The position numbers and the translations under genes are program-made. This document shows positions 1 to 6,457 of a DNA stretch of 10,071 nucleotides, piece by piece; positions within the stretch are counted from its first letter, which is position 1, and each line of letters opens with the position of its first letter. This DNA is from Bacteroidales bacterium UBA932 (GTDB lineage: Bacteria > Bacteroidota > Bacteroidia > Bacteroidales > UBA932). Location: positions 1 to 10,071 of the forward strand of contig DBDM01000159.1 of NCBI GenBank assembly GCA_002293585.1, read 5' to 3'. The notes under the pieces are model-generated. The model made no database searches, was not told the DNA's origin, and saw only the letters and a list, made by a program, of their open reading frames with translations.

Positions 1-598
1 TCATCACCGAAACGCCTAATTTCAGCCAAAAATTATCGGACATTTCGCCCGTGGCCATCCCCGCAACACCGGCCAGCACCAACAGCGCCAGGGTGTCGGT
101 AATCACCGTGCCGCCCACGGCAATGGTCACCGCCCGGTTTTTAGCCACGCCTAAGCGGCTGATCATCGGGTAGGCAATGAGGGTGTGCGAAGCGAACATA
201 CTGGCCAGCAATATGGAGCTGAGTTGTGAAAACTTCAGGACATAGAAACTGGCCAAATAGCCTAAACCCATGGGTACCAAAAAAGTATAAAGCCCGAATA
301 CCAAGCTTTTACCGCTGTTTTTCTTAAATTCCGTACGGTCGATCTCCAGCCCGGCTAAAAACATGATATAGAGCAGACCCACTGTTCCGAAGAGAATAAT
401 ACTGCTGTCGCGATCCATTATATGAAAGCCGTGGGGACCAATAACCGCACCGGCAATAATCAGTCCGATGAGGTGGGGAATGCGCAGCTTATTCAGCAAA
501 ATGGGTGCAAAAAGGATGATAAACAGTATTAACGCAAAAATTAACACCGGATTATCGAGTGGCAACGAAAGCTGCACGTGATTAAAAAAGTCGGTCAT
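1..598 (-). CDS. CPA2/Kef-type cation:proton antiporter, N-terminal part (cut by window start)
   Basis: Integral membrane monovalent cation:proton antiporter of the CPA2 family (Na+/H+ or K+/H+ exchange), acting in the cytoplasmic membrane in pH and ion homeostasis. Translating the minus strand from the ATG at 598-596 gives about 199 uninterrupted codons that leave the window. The visible protein has a short N-terminal tail, then several hydrophobic helices: VLIFALILFIILFAPILL (about 18-35), IPHLIGLIIAGAVIGPHG (about 40-57), LFGTVGLLYIMFLAGLEID (about 69-87), then further helices. LRIPHLIGLIIAG..IGP followed by G..GLLYIMFLAGLEID is characteristic of Kef/NapA-like exchangers. A later segment, GGTVITDTLALLVLAG, carries the TD pair that fits the ion-binding region of helix 5. 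The C-terminal half and any TrkA-N or UspA domain lie outside, so the ion and subgroup cannot be set. It is transcribed divergently from the ATPase gene at 653. Confidence 0.9.
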   Translation of the reverse strand, partial: MTDFFNHVQLSLPLDNPVLIFALILFIILFAPILLNKLRIPHLIGLIIAGAVIGPHGFHIMDRDSSIILFGTVGLLYIMFLAGLEIDRTEFKKNSGKSLVFGLYTFLVPMGLGYLASFYVLKFSQLSSILLASMFASHTLIAYPMISRLGVAKNRAVTIAVGGTVITDTLALLVLAGVAGMATGEMSDNFWLKLGVSVM

Positions 599-605
599 AA
601 GAGGT

Positions 606-637
606 CAAAGATACGATTTTTTTGTTAATTTTGCAAA
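606..637 (-). promoter_or_regulatory. Promoter of the antiporter gene (Bacteroidota -33/-7 type)
   Basis: On the minus strand a TTTG -33 element (637-634) is followed after 20 nt by TATCTTTG (613-606), an exact match to the -7 consensus TAnnTTTG used by the primary sigma factor of Bacteroidota. The -7 box ends 8 nt before the ATG at 598, so the leader must be extremely short. The -33 end abuts the -7 box of the divergent ATPase gene, so the two promoters share this 54-nt gap. Confidence 0.65.
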
Positions 638-641
638 TTAA
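625..641 (+). promoter_or_regulatory. Likely -7 promoter region of the ATPase/DUF4276 operon, inside a small inverted repeat
   Basis: TAATTTTG at 626-633 matches the Bacteroidota -7 consensus TAnnTTTG and lies 19 nt before the ATG at 653. I see no convincing TTTG -33 element at the right distance upstream, so the promoter may be weak or need an activator. The box lies within an inverted repeat with 7-bp arms, TTAATTT (625-631) and AAATTAA (635-641), separated by TGC. Its centre at 633 is exactly where the two divergent promoters meet. The arms are pure A/T, so chance is a real possibility. Confidence 0.45.
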
Positions 642-652
642 TCATTCAACAG

Positions 653-1837
653 ATGAAAATTGAAAGCATAAAATTGAAAAATTTCAAGGCATTTCAGTGT
701 CTGGAACTAAAAGATTTACCTTCATTGGCTATTTTTACGGGAGCCAACGGATCGGGTAAAACCACCTTGTTTGATGTCTTCGGTTTTTTAAGTGATGCAC
801 TAAAAAATAATATCCGTCATGCCCTGCAAAAAAGAGGTGGATTTAAAGAAGTAATTAGTCGCGGACAAAGCGGTTCCATTGAAATAGAACTTCAATTCCG
901 TTTGGAAATAGCCAATAAAGAGCGTTTAGTGACTTATCATCTGGAAATTGAGGAAGAAAACGGAAAGCCTATTGTAAAAAGAGAAATTCTACGCTATAAA
1001 CGAAGTTCATACGGGTCTCCTTATCATTTTCTGGATTTTTCAAAGGGTAGCGGCTATGCGATTAGTAATGAAGAAGACTTTGACAAAGAAGACGAAGATT
1101 TAAATCGTGATGACCAAAAATTAGGTTCTCCCGACATATTAGCGATTAAAGGCCTTGGACAGTTTGATAAATTTAAAGCGGCAAATGCTTTCAGAAGTTT
1201 TATTGAAAACTGGCATGTGTCCGATTTCCACATTGCCGATGCGCGTCCCAGTCAGGAAACAGGCTATGCGGAACACCTGTCTACGACCGGTGAGAATTTA
1301 GCCTTAGTAGCTCAATACATGTACGAAAATCATCGCGATATTTTTGATACCGTACTGGGAAAAATGAAAGCAAGGGTGCCGGGAATCAGTAGTGTATCTG
1401 CCGAACCTACACTGGACGGACGAATAGTTTTACGATTCCAGGATGGCTCTTTTAAGGACCCGTTTATAGCTAATTTTGTATCGGACGGCACTATAAAAAT
1501 GTTTGCTTACCTGATCTTGCTCCATGACCCTAATCCTCATCCTTTCTTATGTATTGAAGAACCCGAAAACCAATTATATCCAATGCTTCTGGCCGAATTG
1601 CTGGAAGAATTCCGGCTGTATGCCAACCGGGGCGGACAAGTTTTCGTATCTTCCCATTCTCCCGACCTGCTAAACGGAGCAACCCCTGAAGAAACCTATT
1701 GGTTGGTAAAAGAAAAAGGATACACCAAAATCAAACGGGCTTCGGAACATGACGAAATAAAAGCACTGTTCAACGCCGGCGATCAATTAGGGTACCTTTG
1801 GAAGCAAGGCTATTTCACAGGCAATACACCACGGTAG
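653..1837 (+). CDS. AAA_21/ABC-type ATPase, first gene of a putative ATPase-TOPRIM defence pair
   Basis: Cytosolic ABC-class ATPase (SMC/RecF/OLD-like head domain, AAA_21/AAA_15 group), 394 aa. The N-terminal KIESIKLKNFKAF strand is typical of this group and is followed by Walker A GANGSGKT (30-37). The middle (about 75-200) is an acidic, lid-like insertion in place of a long coiled coil. The C-terminal half carries an ABC signature-like VSDGT (276-280), Walker B FLCIEEPE (298-305) with catalytic glutamates, and an H-switch SSHSP (333-337, His335). All ATPase motifs are intact. The ATG follows a TAnnTTTG promoter, and no Shine-Dalgarno is evident. The DUF4276 gene begins 1 nt after its stop, implying a coupled operon. 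Codon use is AT-richer than in the antiporter and acyl-CoA ligase flanks, suggesting transfer. By analogy with PARIS, Gabija and OLD systems it probably senses or scaffolds and controls a TOPRIM partner; that role is inference. Confidence 0.85.
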   Translation: MKIESIKLKNFKAFQCLELKDLPSLAIFTGANGSGKTTLFDVFGFLSDALKNNIRHALQKRGGFKEVISRGQSGSIEIELQFRLEIANKERLVTYHLEIEEENGKPIVKREILRYKRSSYGSPYHFLDFSKGSGYAISNEEDFDKEDEDLNRDDQKLGSPDILAIKGLGQFDKFKAANAFRSFIENWHVSDFHIADARPSQETGYAEHLSTTGENLALVAQYMYENHRDIFDTVLGKMKARVPGISSVSAEPTLDGRIVLRFQDGSFKDPFIANFVSDGTIKMFAYLILLHDPNPHPFLCIEEPENQLYPMLLAELLEEFRLYANRGGQVFVSSHSPDLLNGATPEETYWLVKEKGYTKIKRASEHDEIKALFNAGDQLGYLWKQGYFTGNTPR

Positions 1838-1838
1838 C

Positions 1839-2411
1839 ATGAACCAAACAGTTATAGAAATAATGACAGAAGAGCCTTCTGCGGGGAATTTTTTACGCGT
1901 AATTTTGCCGAAAATTTTACCGGAAGATTATGCGTTGGACGTAAACTGCTTTATTCGAACACATGAGGGAAAAAACGATTTACAAAAATCCATCAAGAAC
2001 AAAATAAAGGCCTGGCCGCATTGGGGTCGTCCTGTAAAAGTCCTCGTAATTCATGATCAGGATGCTAACGACTGTGAACAGCTAAAATCTTCTCTTTTAG
2101 ACCTTTTCAAAGGAACACCTACTCCTGCCGTTATACGAATAGCTTGTAGGGAATTGGAAAATTGGTACTTGGGCGATTTAGATGCCGTAGAAGCCGTATA
2201 TCCGGCAACCAAAGCCTCATCATTGAAAGCTAAAGCCAAATACCGTAATCCCGACAATTTATCGGGAGCAAATGAAATGCGGCTGCTGACCTCCGATTTT
2301 AGCAAAAGCCATGCTTCCAAAACTATTCCGAAACACATGAATATAAATAACAATAATTCAGCAAGTTTCAACCACTTGATAAGCGGTGTGCAAAAATTAA
2401 TAGCACTTTAA
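1839..2411 (+). CDS. DUF4276 family, TOPRIM-like putative nuclease/effector
   Basis: Small cytosolic protein, 190 aa, that I place in the DUF4276 family, whose members commonly sit next to AAA ATPases. Motifs fit a TOPRIM-like metal-binding fold: an N-terminal strand ending in acidic TEE (Glu11/Glu12), then about 60 residues later a hydrophobic strand VLVIHDQD with a DxD pair (Asp73, Asp75). RELENWYLGD (104-113) and a C-terminal SKSHASKTIPKHM...ASFNHL region (155-180) resemble conserved blocks of this family. The E...DxD spacing resembles OLD, RNase M5 and AriB-type TOPRIM domains, so Mg2+-dependent nucleic-acid cleavage is the likely effector activity, but this is not shown. The start is 1 nt after the ATPase stop. 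The gene is low in GC like its partner and has no transmembrane segment or signal peptide. No hairpin terminator is visible after it. The pair is the candidate defence system of the window. Confidence 0.75.
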   Translation: MNQTVIEIMTEEPSAGNFLRVILPKILPEDYALDVNCFIRTHEGKNDLQKSIKNKIKAWPHWGRPVKVLVIHDQDANDCEQLKSSLLDLFKGTPTPAVIRIACRELENWYLGDLDAVEAVYPATKASSLKAKAKYRNPDNLSGANEMRLLTSDFSKSHASKTIPKHMNINNNNSASFNHLISGVQKLIAL

Positions 2412-2458
2412 GGTGAATACGGTCAAATAATACTACCTTTGTCCCTCTTTACAAGGAG
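2407..2458 (+). promoter_or_regulatory. Promoter and RBS of the acyl-CoA ligase gene
   Basis: TACCTTTG (2434-2441) matches TAnnTTTG exactly. A weak -33 candidate, TTTA (2407-2410), lies 23 nt upstream and overlaps the end of the DUF4276 gene. AAGGAG (2453-2458) is the clearest Shine-Dalgarno-like sequence in the window, but it is only 3 nt from the ATG at 2462, closer than usual. An independent promoter here supports treating the ATPase/DUF4276 pair as a separate unit. Confidence 0.55.
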
Positions 2459-2461
2459 TAG

Positions 2462-4114
2462 ATGACAAAATTTCCACATACATTACAAGCACTGCTGCGC
2501 AACAGCGTGGAACAGTTCAGTTTCCGGCCCGCCCTGGCCTTTGTCGGCGAAGAGAAAATCAACTACCGCGAACTGGCCAGCCGCGTGTACGAAACGCAGC
2601 AACTACTTATGAGTAAAGGCGTTGCGCCGGGCGACCGGATAGCCTTGCTGGCGCATAACTCCCCCGACTGGGGCGTTGCTTATTTCGCCATAGCCACTAT
2701 GGGCGCCGTGGTAGTGCCGCTGCTGCCCGATTTTTCGAGCTACGAAATTGACACCATACTCAACCACGCCGAATGTAAACTGGCATTTGTGTCGGAGCGA
2801 CTGAAAGGAAAGATCAATACATTGGATATGATCATCCTCGATCAACTGCAGTTCCGCGGCGTGGAGTCCGACGGCGATGTGGCGGCCAACGGCTACACCG
2901 TGCAACCCGAAGACCTGTTGTCGATCATCTACACTTCGGGAACCACCGGCAAGTCGAAAGGCGTAATGCTCACGCATAAAAACATCCTGCGCCAGCTCGA
3001 AATGACCAAAGAGATACAGCCGGTGCAACGGGATGATATTTTCCTGTCGATACTGCCTTTATCGCATACCTACGAGAACACGCTGGGCTTCTTATTGCCC
3101 CTGCTGTGCGGCGCATCCGTCAACTACCTCGAAAAACCGCCCACACCCTCGGTATTATTACCCGCACTGGCGCTGGTGAAACCCACCTACCTCCTCACCG
3201 TGCCTATGATTATTGAAAAAATATTCCGTAGCTCCGTGTTGCCGCAACTGCGTAAAACCATGCTGCAACGCGCTATGTACGGCATACCCTTCCTGCGCAA
3301 ACTCATGCACCGCAAGGCCGCACACCTGCTCTACGATAAGTTCGGCGGGCGACTGGTATTTTTCGGCATAGGCGGCGCCAAGCTCGACGCCGAGGTGGAA
3401 CGTTTCCTCAAAGAAGGACAAAAAATACCTTATGCCATCGGTTACGGCCTCACGGAAACGGCGCCCCTGATCTCGGCAGCCACGGCCGGCATGAAGCACT
3501 TCCAGAGCGCCGGGTTCCCGCTCAAAGGCGTCACCATGCACATTAACGAACCGAAAAACGGCGAAGGCGAAATTTGGGTGAAAGGCGATAACGTCATGAA
3601 AGGCTACTTCAAAGAAGCGGCCATGACGAATGAAGTGATGTCCGGCGACTGGTTCCGCACCGGCGACCTGGGTAAGTTCGACCGCCGGGGGCACCTGCAC
3701 ATCAAAGGCCGGCTGAAAAACATGATCCTGGGGCCTAACGGCGAAAACATTTATCCCGAAGAAATCGAAACCGTCATCAACAGCTTCGGCGGCGTAGTGG
3801 AATCCTTAGTCGTGGAACGTAAAGGACGCTTGGTGGCTATGGTGCACGTGAACCGTGAAGAATTAGAAAAACAATTCGCGGCAAAAAAAATCCAATGGGA
3901 ACAAAAATGGGAAGCTAAAAAGGCGGAATGGGAACAGAAAAAAGAAGAATTGAAACAACATATTGAAGAAAAGATTGAAGACTTGCGCCGCGAACTGATC
4001 ATTTATGTCAACGAACGGGTACGCAGTTTCTCTAAACTATCTTTGGTAGAGGTAGTTCCTGTGGAATTTGAAAAAACGTCCACCCAAAAAATCAAACGCT
4101 ATTTGTATAATTAA
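2462..4114 (+). CDS. Long-chain acyl-CoA ligase (AMP-binding, ANL superfamily)
   Basis: Acyl-CoA synthetase, 550 aa: ATP-dependent activation of a fatty acid to acyl-AMP and then acyl-CoA, probably peripheral to the inner membrane, feeding lipid synthesis or fatty-acid salvage. ANL core motifs are in order: phosphate loop YTSGTTGKSKG (157-167), LPLSHTYE (198-205), adenine-binding YGLTET (328-333), RTGDLG (399-404) with the ribose-binding Asp402, hinge-region KGRLKNMI (415-422), and the C-terminal catalytic lysine region TSTQKIKR (539-546). Between the hinge and that lysine sits a highly charged helical insert (about 466-515) with WEQK/WEAKKAEWEQKK repeats, predicted to be a coiled coil. A related charged helix is, from memory, common in Bacteroidota homologues. 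The chain-length preference cannot be read from sequence. The membrane protein gene starts 46 nt downstream and may be co-transcribed. Confidence 0.92.
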   Translation: MTKFPHTLQALLRNSVEQFSFRPALAFVGEEKINYRELASRVYETQQLLMSKGVAPGDRIALLAHNSPDWGVAYFAIATMGAVVVPLLPDFSSYEIDTILNHAECKLAFVSERLKGKINTLDMIILDQLQFRGVESDGDVAANGYTVQPEDLLSIIYTSGTTGKSKGVMLTHKNILRQLEMTKEIQPVQRDDIFLSILPLSHTYENTLGFLLPLLCGASVNYLEKPPTPSVLLPALALVKPTYLLTVPMIIEKIFRSSVLPQLRKTMLQRAMYGIPFLRKLMHRKAAHLLYDKFGGRLVFFGIGGAKLDAEVERFLKEGQKIPYAIGYGLTETAPLISAATAGMKHFQSAGFPLKGVTMHINEPKNGEGEIWVKGDNVMKGYFKEAAMTNEVMSGDWFRTGDLGKFDRRGHLHIKGRLKNMILGPNGENIYPEEIETVINSFGGVVESLVVERKGRLVAMVHVNREELEKQFAAKKIQWEQKWEAKKAEWEQKKEELKQHIEEKIEDLRRELIIYVNERVRSFSKLSLVEVVPVEFEKTSTQKIKRYLYN

Positions 4115-4160
4115 ATGAAATTGGCATACTTTTTGTTATTTGTATTAAAAACCCCATATT

Positions 4161-4703
4161 ATGGATAGCAATATTCCCACTTTCTCAAAAATTTTATTTA
4201 GCCTCACCATTGGTTTTTTGATCACCGCCGCCGTGCTGTTTATCATCGCTTCTTTTGCCGTAGGAACGGATGTTAGCTTTTTGAATGCCAATGCGTTTAA
4301 AAGCATGACTTTTTGGGTATTAACGATTTTCTGCGCCATGTGGTACCACTACCGTTTCGGCACACCGGCAGCCAAGCCGGACGAACAAACCGGCAAAAAA
4401 ACCCTTCGCATTTTAGCCTCCATTTTTATCCCCCTGCTGGTGAGCATAGGTATAATCCTGGTGGTCTATTACATATTTTACGGATTAGCGCTCCTTGTGC
4501 TGATTTCACTGGGCTACCTTGTTACTGCATCGTTGATACTCGGTATACTTTTTACCCTTCGGTTCTTAGTCGACATTTATTTCTATCCCACCAAAGAAAG
4601 CAAGAACCAGCGCGCATGGATGATCCCCCTGTCCCTGCTTGCCTCAATAGCCTTGCTGATCGCCGCCTTATGGATCACCTGCTGGTCACCCGCCGGACAA
4701 TAA
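4161..4703 (+). CDS. Uncharacterised five-helix inner-membrane protein
   Basis: 180-aa hydrophobic protein that I do not recognise. There appear to be five transmembrane segments: about 10-32 (ILFSLTIGFLITAAVLFIIAS), 46-63, 84-106 (ILASIFIPLLVSIGIILVVYY), 108-137 (possibly one long or two short helices) and 152-174 (WMIPLSLLASIALLIAALWIT). A short polar loop, RFGTPAAKPDEQTGKK (about 65-80), separates helices 2 and 3. No enzymatic motif, cysteine pair or conserved charged cluster is visible. The ATG at 4161 has no obvious Shine-Dalgarno. The 46-nt gap after the acyl-CoA ligase holds no clear terminator, and its promoter-like TACTTTTTG (4127-4135) is one base off consensus, so read-through from the ligase is likely. 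A lipid-related role is possible from context only. Other-frame ORFs here lack this coherent helix pattern. Confidence 0.75.
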   Translation: MDSNIPTFSKILFSLTIGFLITAAVLFIIASFAVGTDVSFLNANAFKSMTFWVLTIFCAMWYHYRFGTPAAKPDEQTGKKTLRILASIFIPLLVSIGIILVVYYIFYGLALLVLISLGYLVTASLILGILFTLRFLVDIYFYPTKESKNQRAWMIPLSLLASIALLIAALWITCWSPAGQ

Positions 4704-4731
4704 AACAACCGGGCGGTTAAATAAAAATTTT

Positions 4732-4762
4732 TCTTATCTTTGTATTTCATACAAAAATAAGA
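4732..4762. promoter_or_regulatory. Imperfect palindrome over the -7 promoter box of the MuiA-like gene
   Basis: TATCTTTG (4735-4742) matches the -7 consensus. It lies inside an inverted repeat with 14-bp arms: TCTTATCTTTGTAT (4732-4745), loop TTC, and ATACAAAAATAAGA (4749-4762). The arms pair at 13 of 14 positions. The right arm ends 4 nt before the ATG at 4767. Transcription should begin around the loop, so the mRNA would not contain both arms. This favours a DNA operator for a dimeric regulator over an RNA hairpin. Alternatively, it could fold in read-through RNA from the upstream membrane-protein gene. Confidence 0.5.
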
Positions 4763-4766
4763 TATT

Positions 4767-6389
4767 ATGCAGAAGATTATTCTTATCGCCTTGTCAATGC
4801 TGCTATTCCTCCCCGCAACAGCACAGGAAAAAGCCACACCCATCAAATCGACCATTAGCGGCGTAACCGTATTCATGAGTGGCGCCGAAATTCAACGGAA
4901 CGCTACCATACAATTGAAATCCGGCTCACAGCAGATCATATTCGAAAACCTGCCGGCCAATATCAATCCGCAAAGCATACAAGTGGCCGGAAAAGGCAAC
5001 TTCACCATCCTGGGCGTAAGCCACCGGATGAACTTTTTACAGGTCAATGAAAAATCGGCGGACATCATAAAGATCGAAGATTCGCTCAACTTAGTGAAAG
5101 ACAAAATACAATTGCAAAAAGCGAATTTAAGCGTCCTCTTAGCCGAAAGAAACATGCTGAAAGCCAATGAATCCATCGGCGGTTCGCAAACCGGCGTGAA
5201 AACAGCCGACTTAGCCGCCTTCGCAGAATACTACAGCAAAAAAATGACCGACCTCAGCACCCGGAATGTGAAAGGACGACAAGTGCTGAGGGAAATGCTG
5301 AAAGATTCCGTCCGGCTGCAAAAACAACTGAACGAATTGCAGCGCCGTCCGCGCAACGCCACCTCCGAAGTAGTAGTTGGCCTCACCGCCCCGGCGGCCG
5401 TAAATGCACAACTCAGCATCAGCTATTTGGCCTACGAAGCAGGATGGAATGTCAACTACGACCTCCGCTCGTCCGACATCAACAAACCGGTGGAACTGAC
5501 CTACAAAGCGCAGGTATACCAAAATACCGGCGAGGAATGGAAAAACGTAAAACCCGTATTTTCAACGGCTAATCCCACCGTCAGCAACACCAAACCGGTG
5601 CTGAACCCTTGGTTCCTGTCGTTCTATCAGCCCGTCCAACCAAAAATGTACAATTCAAACCTCCGGGTCAGAGGAGCAGGCATCCGGCAGGAACAAGAAA
5701 TGATGATGGATGAAATGGTGGAAGAAGCGCCCGTGATGATGGCCGCCACTGCCGCCGACATGACCACAGTGAGCGAAAGCCAGACCAGTGTCGAATTTAT
5801 AGTGGATATCCCCTACAGCATCCCCGGCGACGGACAGCAACAAACCGTAGAATTGGCCAAATATTCGCTTCCGGCGGTGTATGAGTACTACGCCGTTCGC
5901 AAACTGGAAAAAGACGCGTTTTTGATGGCTAAAACCACAGGATGGGAAAAACTGAACCTGCTGCCGGGAACAGCCAATTTATTCTTTGAAGGGAAATACG
6001 TAGGCGAATCCTACATCGACACGCAACAAACCGGCGATACCTTAGCGCTCTCGTTAGGCCGCGACAAAAATATCACGGTAACCCGTACCCGCCAAAAAGA
6101 CTTTGCCGAAAAACAATTCCTCAGCAGCAATATCACCGAAACCCGCGAATGGCACCTCAACGTACAAAACAAAAAGAACCAGCCGGTAGTCATCACTGTC
6201 GAAGACCAAATTCCGGTATCTACCAACAAGGAAATCAAGGTAGAAACGGTAGATATCTCTAACGGAACTTTAAATGCCGCCACAGGTATCGTTACGTGGA
6301 GATATACACTTCAACCACAGGAAACTAAATCGATGAACTTAAAGTACAGCGTGAAGTACCCGAAAGACAAGAAAGTGATGTTGGAATAG
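4767..6389 (+). CDS. MuiA-like secreted protein (DUF4140 + DUF4139)
   Basis: 540-aa exported protein of the 'mucoidy inhibitor MuiA' family; the biochemical function is unknown. Residues 1-19 form a signal peptide (MQKIILIALSMLLFLPATA, AxA-type cleavage before Gln20), so it is periplasmic or cell-surface. An N-terminal DUF4140 domain (about 29-125, ISGVTVFMSGAEIQRNATIQL...GKGNFTILGVSHRMNFL) is followed by helical, probably coiled-coil segments (about 103-195). A C-terminal DUF4139 beta domain (about 215-530) contains the typical ISYLAYEAGWNVNYDLRSS, TGEEWKNVKPVFSTANP and ETREWHLNVQNKKNQPVVITVEDQIPVS blocks. A methionine- and acid-rich linker (310-332, EMMMDEMVEEAPVMMAA) interrupts the DUF4139 domain. 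The length is normal for the family. The ATG lacks a Shine-Dalgarno and lies directly after the palindromic promoter. It appears monocistronic, because the TA promoter follows 20 nt after its stop. Confidence 0.88.
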   Translation: MQKIILIALSMLLFLPATAQEKATPIKSTISGVTVFMSGAEIQRNATIQLKSGSQQIIFENLPANINPQSIQVAGKGNFTILGVSHRMNFLQVNEKSADIIKIEDSLNLVKDKIQLQKANLSVLLAERNMLKANESIGGSQTGVKTADLAAFAEYYSKKMTDLSTRNVKGRQVLREMLKDSVRLQKQLNELQRRPRNATSEVVVGLTAPAAVNAQLSISYLAYEAGWNVNYDLRSSDINKPVELTYKAQVYQNTGEEWKNVKPVFSTANPTVSNTKPVLNPWFLSFYQPVQPKMYNSNLRVRGAGIRQEQEMMMDEMVEEAPVMMAATAADMTTVSESQTSVEFIVDIPYSIPGDGQQQTVELAKYSLPAVYEYYAVRKLEKDAFLMAKTTGWEKLNLLPGTANLFFEGKYVGESYIDTQQTGDTLALSLGRDKNITVTRTRQKDFAEKQFLSSNITETREWHLNVQNKKNQPVVITVEDQIPVSTNKEIKVETVDISNGTLNAATGIVTWRYTLQPQETKSMNLKYSVKYPKDKKVMLE

Positions 6390-6408
6390 GGTAAAAATTT
6401 TTAAAAGA

Positions 6409-6447
6409 TTTTGCAAATGTACGGATTTTTTCCGTACATTTGCAAAA
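6409..6447. promoter_or_regulatory. Perfect 17-bp inverted repeat containing the GNAT TA promoter; candidate autoregulatory operator
   Basis: Arms TTTTGCAAATGTACGGA (6409-6425) and TCCGTACATTTGCAAAA (6431-6447) are exact reverse complements around a TTTTT loop. The plus-strand promoter is embedded: -33 TTTG (6410-6413), 21-nt spacer, -7 TACATTTG (6435-6442). By symmetry the minus strand carries the same elements (TTTG at 6446-6443, TACATTTG at 6421-6414), giving a potentially bidirectional promoter. Expected transcription start is within about 10 nt of the ATG at 6458, so the mRNA is nearly leaderless. DUF1778-type antitoxins bind palindromic operators as toxin-antitoxin complexes, which this element fits. 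No T-tract follows on the plus strand, so it is not a classical terminator for the gene before it. Confidence 0.75.
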
Positions 6448-6457
6448 AATATATATC

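Noticed and set aside
2057..2371. Minus-strand open frame opposite the DUF4276 gene
   Set aside because: It is the antisense shadow of a well-supported gene, with no domain or promoter of its own.
3158..3700. 180-codon minus-strand open frame opposite the acyl-CoA ligase
   Set aside because: The composition (many His, Phe, Arg) is what antisense of a GC-rich gene yields, and the plus-strand ANL motifs explain the DNA.
4707..4718. AACC-GGGC-GGTT mini-hairpin after the membrane protein gene as a terminator
   Set aside because: The stem is only 4 bp and is followed by A-rich rather than an immediate T-tract, too weak to call.
4313..4720. 135-codon plus-strand frame overlapping the membrane protein in another frame
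   Set aside because: It lacks any motif and conflicts with the coherent five-helix hydrophobic pattern of the 4161-4703 frame.
6409..6447. 17-bp hairpin as an intrinsic terminator of the MuiA-like gene
   Set aside because: No T-tract follows the right arm on the plus strand, and the arms hold well-placed -33 and -7 elements, so a promoter/operator fits better. It may still hinder read-through.
6440..6457. Upstream TTG start for the DUF1778 antitoxin
   Set aside because: It overlaps the -7 box and palindrome, upstream of the expected transcript start. The ATG at 6458 gives the standard N-terminus.
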